Shown piece after piece: positions 58,395 to 64,000 of a DNA stretch of 64,000 nt. A model generated the notes under the pieces. That model did no database searches, had not been told where the DNA came from, and was given only the letters and a program-made list of their open reading frames with translations. The DNA lies in assembly GCF_014360585.1 (NCBI RefSeq), contig NZ_JACIXG010000008.1, positions 1 to 64,000 of the forward strand, given 5' to 3'. The position numbers were made by a program, and so were the translations under genes. The number at the start of each line of letters is the position of its first letter. Positions within the stretch are counted from its first letter, which is position 1. This stretch comes from Nocardioides sp. GTDB lineage: Bacteria > Actinomycetota > Actinomycetes > Propionibacteriales > Nocardioidaceae.

Positions 58395-59255
58395 TCAGGA
58401 ACGAGCCCTGAGCCAGTCGATCACGTCCGCGGTGATCTCATCGCGGTTGGTCTCGTTGAAGATCTCGTGGCGCGCCTCGGGGTAGAGCGTCACCGTCACA
58501 TCCTTCAGTCCGGCCTCGCGATAACGCTCCCCCAGCAGCTCGATCAGGGCGCCACCTCCAGCGAGGGGGTCGGCGTCGCCGGAGACGACGAGAATCGGCA
58601 GATCGGAGCGGATCCCACCGATGGCTGCCGGGTCGGCCAGACGCTCGGCGCCGGCGAACAACTGAGGCACGGCGGTGTCGGGCAGATCGAACCCGGACAG
58701 CGGGTCTGCGACGTACGCATCGACCTCGGCCTCGTCGCGTGAGAGCCACTCATACCCGGTCCGGTGCTCGAACCCGGCGTTGAACGCCTCCAGCCCGACC
58801 GGCCCCTCGGCGCTCGAGAGCGCACCAGCGAGTACGTCGAGGGCGGTCGAGCCCGACAGCACCACACCGTCGTACAGGTCGGACCGGTCCAAGAGCACCG
58901 TCTGCGCCGCAAAGGACCCCATCGAGTGCGCAACCAGGAACACCGGGACCCCGGGGAAGTCATCGCGCAGCGAGGCACCCATGGCCGCGACGTCGGCCAC
59001 CAGCGCCTCGAAGTCGAAGTGACCGAGCTGGTCGGCCGACGCGACGGACCCGCCGTGACCGCGGTGGTCGACCGCCCGCACGACGTACCCAGCCTCGACG
59101 AGAGCCCGGGCGAGCCGGTCGTATCGCTGCCCGTGCTCGGCGATGCCGTGGGCGATCTGGACAACGCCCCGCGGCGCGGACAGCTCCTCTCCCCATGTCC
59201 GGATCGCGAGCGCGGTGCCGTCGGTCGGCGAGACGAATGTGGCTGTGGTGGGCAT
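58395..59255 (-). CDS. Alpha/beta hydrolase, monoacylglycerol-lipase-like
   Basis: A 286-residue Hydrolase_4 protein. RGVVQIAHGIAEHGQRYDRL and VVRAVDHRGHGGS precede the nucleophile elbow VFLVAHSMGSFAAQ; ILVVSGDADPLAGGG holds the acid and EARHEIFNE the histidine. It likely cleaves mono- or lysoacyl lipids. AGGAGG lies 4 nt before the ATG at 59255. It is a single gene convergent with the reductase. Confidence 0.88.
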   Translation of the reverse strand: MPTTATFVSPTDGTALAIRTWGEELSAPRGVVQIAHGIAEHGQRYDRLARALVEAGYVVRAVDHRGHGGSVASADQLGHFDFEALVADVAAMGASLRDDFPGVPVFLVAHSMGSFAAQTVLLDRSDLYDGVVLSGSTALDVLAGALSSAEGPVGLEAFNAGFEHRTGYEWLSRDEAEVDAYVADPLSGFDLPDTAVPQLFAGAERLADPAAIGGIRSDLPILVVSGDADPLAGGGALIELLGERYREAGLKDVTVTLYPEARHEIFNETNRDEITADVIDWLRARS

Positions 59256-59477
59256 GGGGCCTCCTGGTGACGGGGTGCCCATGCTGCCATTCCTGCGGCG
59301 ATCCCGGCAGGTGATCGGGCACCTACACGGGCTGGTCCTCGAGGTGCCCCGGTGGTCTCGTCGTCGGGCTCGGTGAAGCAGTACGGGGTCCCATCCGTGA
59401 TCGCGCGCGCTCCTTCGAACAGCGGCAACGCTGCCCTGCCCTGATTGGCAGGCCTATACACACGTCGACGCTTCGAC

Positions 59478-59795
59478 TCATCGGCGCACCCGCTTGGGCA
59501 GGGCAAGGTTCTGTTCAGCCAGCGACTGGCCCGGTGCCGTCTCGTAGCGGTTCATTCCTTCAGTGACAAAGTCGAGCACCCCAAGGACACGGCAGTCTTC
59601 TAGGAACACGTCGAGGCCGACGCTGGCGTCTCCCTGCTCGAGCTTTCGGAGCGTGTTTCGACTGATGCCGGCACGGTCGGCTACCTGTTCTGCCGTCAGG
59701 CCTTGCAGACGGCGGAACGTAGAGACGTAGTCTCCTAGCGTGCGGGCTGTACGCCGCGACTTCGCAGACAATGGGCGCTTCGCATGGACAGTCAC
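59478..59795 (-). CDS. Small XRE family HTH protein
   Basis: A 105-residue protein: RTARTLGDYVSTFRRLQGLT, then AEQVADRAGISRNTLRKLEQ, a full HTH_XRE, then a short tail. It is the size of HipB-like antitoxin regulators. The GTG at 59795 (MTVHAKRPLSA) is chosen because a 57-bp palindrome lies just upstream and would otherwise be coding. No HipA partner is present; the divergent gene is a phosphotransferase. Autoregulation is likely. Confidence 0.8.
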   Translation of the reverse strand: MTVHAKRPLSAKSRRTARTLGDYVSTFRRLQGLTAEQVADRAGISRNTLRKLEQGDASVGLDVFLEDCRVLGVLDFVTEGMNRYETAPGQSLAEQNLALPKRVRR

Positions 59796-59805
59796 CTTGA
59801 CCTCG

Positions 59806-59862
59806 TAATGGTCATTACGTTGACCATCGTGCAGCGCATCGTGGTCAACGTAATGACCATTA
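59806..59862. promoter_or_regulatory. 57-bp palindromic operator
   Basis: TAATGGTCATTACGTTGACC-type arms of 21 bp (59806-59826 and 59842-59862) are exact inverted repeats with a 15-nt centre. Each arm also contains TAATG-NN-CATTA, itself a palindrome. It lies 11 nt upstream of the small XRE gene start, so two repressor dimers or a tetramer could bind there. Confidence 0.75.
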
Positions 59863-60004
59863 AACGCGCCGTAGCGATCTGCAGCCTCCATGTGCCACGT
59901 CTGTTGGGCCTCGACCAGGTCGAGTGCGGGCTCGAGGCAGCCGGGACTGTCGCGCGCCATGCCAACTTGGCCCGCCCGGCAAGATAACGCGAAGGAGTGC
60001 ACCG

Positions 60005-60898
60005 ATGACGGCGACCAATACGACCAGCTACGAACTTGGAGTATTGCGGCGGGCAGCATCGCATGCAGGGTTGGACGTAGCAGACACCAACTTGTTGAGG
60101 AACGGCTCGAACGCGATCTATCTTCTGCCACACGCTGGGGTTGTAGCCCGCGTCGGCGGGGCCGGCACAGCCGAGAACGCCGCGCGCCAGCTCCAGATCG
60201 CTTCCTGGCTATCCGATAGCGGGATAGAGGCGACCCGGCCGATCGATGGATTGGACCTCGTCACTGTCGATGGCCGGCCCGTGACCTGGTGGACGCCCAT
60301 CGCGACCCATCGTCATGCGACACCTCCCGAACTGGGTGCTGTCGTCCGCAGGCTCCATGACCTCCCGGCACCGACCGCCATCGACTTACCGAACCTCGAC
60401 ATGATGGGACATGTCGCCGAGCGCATCGTGTCTGCGAGCGGAATCTCCACTGCCGACCGCAGCTGGCTTCAGGACCGACTCGCCAGCCTGAGCACGGAAC
60501 TGGCAACCACCGATGTCCTCGAAGCCCGGAACGTCGTGCATGGCGACGCTTGGCAAGGCAACCTGGTCGTACCCGATGGCGGCTCACCGATCCTTCTGGA
60601 CTTCGACCACGTCTCGATCGGGCACCCAGCCTGGGACCTGATCCCCCTCGCCGTCGACCACGAAGACTTCGCCCGGCTCAACAGCGACGACTACGCCGCC
60701 TTCGTCACTGCCTACGGTGGCTACGACGTACGCGAAGCGCCCTGGTTCCGAGCGCTCGCCGACCTGCAAGAACTGCGTTGGACTGCGTACGTCGCGGTCA
60801 AAGCAGCGCACAACGCCGGCGCGGCAGCCGAGGTTTCCCACCGCCTTGCCTGCTTGCGCGGTGAGGTTCCTCGACCCTGGAGATGGACCGCTTTCTGA
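60005..60898 (+). CDS. Aminoglycoside phosphotransferase-family kinase
   Basis: A 297-residue protein of the APH/choline-kinase-like fold. The catalytic loop is VVHGDAWQGNLVV (HGD-x4-N) and the metal segment is LLDFDHVSIGHPAWDL (DFD). N-terminal LLRNGSNAIYLLPHAGVVAR is the nucleotide loop region with a lysine-to-valine-arginine style strand. Members phosphorylate aminoglycosides, homoserine, or other small molecules. GAAGGAG lies 7 nt before the ATG. Divergent from the XRE gene. Resistance role not implied. Confidence 0.85.
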   Translation: MTATNTTSYELGVLRRAASHAGLDVADTNLLRNGSNAIYLLPHAGVVARVGGAGTAENAARQLQIASWLSDSGIEATRPIDGLDLVTVDGRPVTWWTPIATHRHATPPELGAVVRRLHDLPAPTAIDLPNLDMMGHVAERIVSASGISTADRSWLQDRLASLSTELATTDVLEARNVVHGDAWQGNLVVPDGGSPILLDFDHVSIGHPAWDLIPLAVDHEDFARLNSDDYAAFVTAYGGYDVREAPWFRALADLQELRWTAYVAVKAAHNAGAAAEVSHRLACLRGEVPRPWRWTAF

Positions 60899-60988
60899 CC
60901 GCACAGGTGCAAGCGGGTCGGCTAGCCTCTTGGCACCGGCCTTGGAGCACTCCGGATATCCGGTCCGTGCCCCGCACATAGGAGCTGC

Positions 60989-61543
60989 ATGATCAGGACC
61001 TACGCGCCCGCTGACCACGACGCGCTCATCGATCTCTTTGCCCGAGCGGGCGTCGACTCCCCCAGCGGCGAACTGTGGAGACACCTACCCTCCGAGCAGA
61101 TGGTCTATCTCGCCCCCTACATCGAGCACTGCCCCGACACCCTCTTCCTCGCCGAGATCGACGGCGACCTCGTCGGCTACCTCACCGGCTGTCCCGACAG
61201 TGCGCTTCTCCCCGGCGAGGACGAGCTGTTGACCCAAGCGATCACCCGCCACAAGGTGATGCTCAGGCCGCGGTCGATGCCGTTCTTCGGCCGAAGCCTC
61301 ATCGACATGGCCAAACACGTCCGTGACTGGCCTGAAAAGGCCGTCGGCCCAGTGACCGAGAAGAAGAGTGGCGTTCGAGACATCGACGCTGTGTTGGAGG
61401 GCCTCGGACATGTCAAGGTGATCTCGCGAGCAGTTGGTGATTTTGAGCTCGCGACCCGTTCCGTTCTGGCTGTCGCGGTGCAGCCGAGTTCTGCTCATTC
61501 GGGGCTGGGGTTTCCGATGGAAGGGGGAACATCTGCCAGGTGA
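60989..61543 (+). pseudogene. GNAT acetyltransferase, C-terminally damaged
   Basis: The first ~120 of 184 residues look like a GNAT of the two-part actinobacterial type: MIRTYAPADHDALIDLFARA, MVYLAPYIEHCPDTLFLAEI, DGDLVGYLTG. The acetyl-CoA loop (R/Q-x-x-G-x-G/A) expected next is missing; residues ~120-184 are unrelated and no other frame continues the domain. So a deletion or fusion has removed the catalytic half. It may still be translated. It lies between the phosphotransferase and the HAD gene, same direction. Confidence 0.55.
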
Positions 61544-61648
61544 CTGCTTTCCGTTCCCGGGCGTCGCTTGCAGTCGTGCACCCGGGCATATGCGACCCAG
61601 CATCATTTCGCCGCCTGTGACACAGCTGGTGTGGAAGGATCCCGATCC

Positions 61649-62317
61649 ATGATTCGGGCGGTGGTGTTCGATGTCGGCGAGTGCCTGGTTGACGAGACCC
61701 GCGAGTACGGGACCTGGGCAGACTGGCTGGGGGTTCCGCGGCATACGTTCTCGGCGGTGTTCGGGGCGGTGATCGCTCGCGGGATGGACTATCGCGAGGC
61801 GTTCCAGGTGTTCCAGCCGGGGTTCGATCTGGCCGATGAGCGGAGAAAGCGGGAAGACGCCGGCCAGGCAGAGCGGTTCGGGGAGGATGACGTCTATCCC
61901 GACGTACGTCCTGCTTTGAAAGTGCTGCGCGAGGACGGGTTGTGGTTGGGGTTGGCCGGGAACCAGACGGTCAGCGCGGGGCGGATCCTGCGTGAGCTGG
62001 ACTTTCCGGTGGACATGGTCGCGACCTCCGACGACTGGGGTGTGAGTAAGCCGGATCTGAGGTTCTTCGAGCACGTCATCGAGGCCGTTCCGTACGCAGC
62101 GGAGGAGATCCTTTATGTCGGCGACCGGCTCGACAATGACATCCGGCCGGCCGCTGAGTCCGGGCTGGCGACGGCGCTGATCCGACGTGGGCCGTGGGGC
62201 GTGATCCAGGAACATGACCCGGCGGCAGACGAGATCGCGACGCTTCGAATCTCCTCACTCGCCGAGCTTCCCAAGTGGATCGCGGCCCTCAACGAGAGTG
62301 GCCCGGAAGGCCGCTAA
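61649..62317 (+). CDS. HAD superfamily hydrolase
   Basis: A 222-residue HAD protein. Motif I is VVFDVGECLVDE: nucleophile Asp8, but the second aspartate of DxD is Gly, as in the FDVGxTL subgroup. A helical cap (~15-85) follows; motif II is around LGLAGNQ, motif III lysine in GVSKPDLRFF and motif IV in YVGDRLDNDI. Likely a phosphatase or a related binding protein. GGAAGG precedes the ATG. The NUDIX gene follows 10 nt later, so the two are an operon. Confidence 0.88.
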   Translation: MIRAVVFDVGECLVDETREYGTWADWLGVPRHTFSAVFGAVIARGMDYREAFQVFQPGFDLADERRKREDAGQAERFGEDDVYPDVRPALKVLREDGLWLGLAGNQTVSAGRILRELDFPVDMVATSDDWGVSKPDLRFFEHVIEAVPYAAEEILYVGDRLDNDIRPAAESGLATALIRRGPWGVIQEHDPAADEIATLRISSLAELPKWIAALNESGPEGR

Positions 62318-62327
62318 GTTGACCACC

Positions 62328-62900
62328 ATGGCCGAGCGCAGCGCGACCCAGTGGATCATCCATGACGAGGAAGTCGTCGACGACAAGCTGAAGATGGTGC
62401 TCAGTCGGGCGAGCGTGGAGCTTCCTGATGGGACGTTGTTCGATCAGTGGGTGATGAGGATTCCCGCGGCCGTGCTGGTGCTCATGGTCGATGACTCCGA
62501 GCGCGTGCTGATGATGTGGCGGCATCGCTTCATCCAGGACCGATGGGTGTGGGAGCTGCCGGGTGGCTACCTCGACGATGGCGAGGAGCTACAGGTCGCT
62601 GCTCTGCGTGAGGCCGAGGAGGAGACCGGTTGGAGGCCACGCACGATCGAGAAGTTCCTCGAGTTCCAGCCGCTGGTCGGGACCGTGGACCAGCCGAGCA
62701 TCATCTACCTCGCTCGCGGGGCCACGGACACCGGTGCAGCCCCCGACCTCAACGAGACCGACACGGTCCGCTGGATCCCGCTGGACGAGATCGAAGGTCT
62801 GATCACCGAGGGCAAGATCATCGGGGCGGGCTCGGTCGCACCGTTGTACAAGCTGCTGCTGGTTCGTGCTGAGGGCAAACTTCGGGCTCAGGCTGTCTGA
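62328..62900 (+). CDS. NUDIX hydrolase
   Basis: A 190-residue protein with a full Nudix box: GGYLDDGEELQVAALREAEE then ETGW, with REAEEE carrying the metal glutamates. The N-terminal QWIIHDEEVVDDKLKMVLS resembles the ADP-ribose / nucleoside-sugar pyrophosphatase group. It hydrolyses nucleoside diphosphates linked to another group. In streptomycetes such genes are often near XRE/TPR regulators and a HAD protein, as here. Exact substrate unknown. Confidence 0.9.
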   Translation: MAERSATQWIIHDEEVVDDKLKMVLSRASVELPDGTLFDQWVMRIPAAVLVLMVDDSERVLMMWRHRFIQDRWVWELPGGYLDDGEELQVAALREAEEETGWRPRTIEKFLEFQPLVGTVDQPSIIYLARGATDTGAAPDLNETDTVRWIPLDEIEGLITEGKIIGAGSVAPLYKLLLVRAEGKLRAQAV

Positions 62901-63007
62901 GCAGGCGACAAGAGAGACATGACCTCCTGCACCGTCGTCAGCCCGACATGGGGTCCCTGGTTGAGTCGCCGGAACAAGTGCTCGAGGCTCGGTCCCAGCT
63001 GCCCTGA

Positions 63008-64000
63008 CTAGGCAGTGACTCCGAGCCTGGATGCGAGCGCTCGCGACTCACGCTCATTGAGCCGACCGCCATGTGTGACCAGCTCGGACGCCAGCGACCG
63101 CGCCAACGGGTGGCTACGCATTGACTCCTCGCTGATGCCGGTGCCGGTGCGGAGAGCGCCGAGACTGCCGATCCAGTCCCGCTGTTGGGCGTAGGCACGG
63201 GAGAGTTCGAGCCACAGCCGCGCCCGCCTATCAACCGATGGCACGGCGTCAGGGTCGATCGCGTTGGCTACGTCAAGCGCTCCCCCAGACTTGCGTAGGT
63301 CGACCTGCACTGACACGGCGCTGATGTCCGTGTTCGCCACACCGAACAAGGTCCACGGGTGCGCCGACCCTTCGGGCATCGTGCGCGCCATTGTCATTGC
63401 CTGGTCGATCCCGCGGAGCGCGTCACCCTCGCGACCGATCCGGGCCGCGGTGATTGCCCCGTGCAACTGGCAGGCACCCCACATTGCTTGGGCGTCCTCG
63501 TTGCCGTCCAGGTGCGGCTCAAGCAGTGCCACAGCATCCGACGCCAGCCTGTAGGCGTCTTCCTCGCGGCCTGTTGAGCGCCAGACATTGCCGAGCACCC
63601 ACGACGCAGACGCGAGCGTCACGGGGTCATCAGCGATCTCAGCCGCAGCCATGCAGCGGTCAGCGGCAAGCCAAAGCAATGGCGCATCGGCAACCCACGC
63701 CAGGACTTGCTCAGACAGTGCGTAGGCACCAGAGAGTGCGGCGGCAGCGTCTCGGCGCTCCTGTCCCTCCAGGGTCCGCAATGCGCGTCGTCCATCAGTG
63801 ATCAACTCGGGGAGCATTGCCCCCGCGTCAGCGCGCGGAGTCTGTGAGGTGTGCCAAAGCCTCCATGCGCGCTCGACCCGCTCGGCAAGTTCATCGGTGT
63901 CAACGGGCGAAGGCGTAGGACGAAGATCCACGCCTTCAATGGCCTCACGAATGGCAGGCACGACGGGATGTCCCGCACGGCGAGAGATGCCCACCAGCAG
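63008..64000 (-). CDS. TPR-containing regulator (XRE-type), N-terminus outside the window
   Basis: The visible ~330 residues are helical repeats: ALSGAYALSEQVLAWVADAP, AASWVLG-like helix pairs, ARIGREGDALRGIDQAMTMA and LELSRAYAQQRDWIGSLGAL. The pattern matches the C-terminal part of actinobacterial XRE regulators whose HTH is N-terminal. The gene continues past position 64000, so the HTH cannot be seen. It converges on the NUDIX gene. Likely controls or responds to the neighbouring metabolic genes (inference). Confidence 0.8.
   Translation of the reverse strand: MLVGISRRAGHPVVPAIREAIEGVDLRPTPSPVDTDELAERVERAWRLWHTSQTPRADAGAMLPELITDGRRALRTLEGQERRDAAAALSGAYALSEQVLAWVADAPLLWLAADRCMAAAEIADDPVTLASASWVLGNVWRSTGREEDAYRLASDAVALLEPHLDGNEDAQAMWGACQLHGAITAARIGREGDALRGIDQAMTMARTMPEGSAHPWTLFGVANTDISAVSVQVDLRKSGGALDVANAIDPDAVPSVDRRARLWLELSRAYAQQRDWIGSLGALRTGTGISEESMRSHPLARSLASELVTHGGRLNERESRALASRLGVTA

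Noticed and set aside
59256-59477. Possible gene remnant on the minus strand between the hydrolase and XRE genes
   Set aside because: A fragment with ITDGTPYCFTEPDDE looks coding-like but has no start, no family and is open through composition; not strong enough to report.
59796-60131. Upstream extension of the small XRE gene
   Set aside because: It would translate the 57-bp palindrome; the GTG at 59795 fits better with an operator just upstream.
1-64000. CRISPR arrays, tRNA genes, insertion sequences or a prophage
   Set aside because: No regularly spaced direct repeats, no tRNA-like cloverleaf with CCA/anticodon pattern, no transposase or phage structural gene were recognised. A tRNAscan and ISfinder search would settle this.

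Overview
The window looks like chromosomal DNA of a high-GC actinobacterium, most likely a Nocardioides-like member of the Nocardioidaceae. This rests on composition, frequent GTG and TTG starts with ATGA/GTGA overlaps, a glnE-glnA2-nadE-panB neighbourhood resembling the mycobacterial one, an ergothioneine EgtB/EgtD pair, a DosR/DosS oxygen-sensing system, a maleylpyruvate-isomerase-like (mycothiol-linked) protein and a bacterial type A RNase P RNA. No tRNA, rRNA, insertion sequence, prophage or CRISPR array was recognised.

Region by region. 1-0.75 kb: a broken HNH-endonuclease fragment and a compound hairpin repeat. 0.75-8.1 kb: an acidic Asp23/Gls24 protein, an SGNH hydrolase, an AEC transporter behind a proline-rich mini-ORF, a DUF1707 protein, a GH13 glucosidase, a cold-shock protein, a YbaK protein and a spermidine-synthase-like protein. 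8.3-20.2 kb: an MHYT membrane sensor, then nitrogen and cofactor genes (glnE, a glutamine amidotransferase, glnA2, nadE) with a SatD regulator operon and a MerR regulator between them. 20.2-29.2 kb: a DUF1080 secreted protein, two GNATs, galE, panB, a DUF559-like protein between two related hairpins, a two-TM ion channel, a sugar dehydrogenase lipoprotein and small housekeeping genes. 29.2-35.9 kb: rnpB, a peroxiredoxin-like protein, a Crp/Fnr regulator, prfC, an MFS exporter and a SulP transporter.

36.0-42.4 kb is a DosR-type dormancy locus: dosR, dosS (haem-ligand His149 and phospho-acceptor His401), two universal stress proteins, a pyridoxamine-oxidase-fold protein, a flavodoxin and a CBS/BON protein. 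GGACC-WWR-GTCC palindromes stand upstream of three of its transcription units, two of them at exactly the same distance from the start codon. 42.6-45.3 kb is an egtB - unknown - egtD operon joined by GTGA overlaps; the middle 156-residue protein is not a recognised Egt protein. 45.4-49.5 kb is an envelope-stress cluster: CsbD, an AmaP-like anchor, a DUF6286-type protein, three Asp23/Gls24 proteins and a DUF2273 peptide, divergent from an ECF sigma factor that overlaps a small partner gene.

49.5-64 kb is more accessory: a membrane alpha/beta hydrolase, an LRAT-domain protein, a GtrA protein, a truncated LPXTG surface protein, a POT peptide transporter, regulator/target pairs (XRE-cupin with a DHA2 exporter; HxlR with an IRED-like reductase), a lysophospholipase-like hydrolase, and a final group made of a small XRE regulator with a 57-bp palindromic operator, a phosphotransferase, a damaged GNAT, a HAD protein, a NUDIX hydrolase and a TPR regulator cut by the window edge.

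All calls come from reading the sequence; no database search was run.
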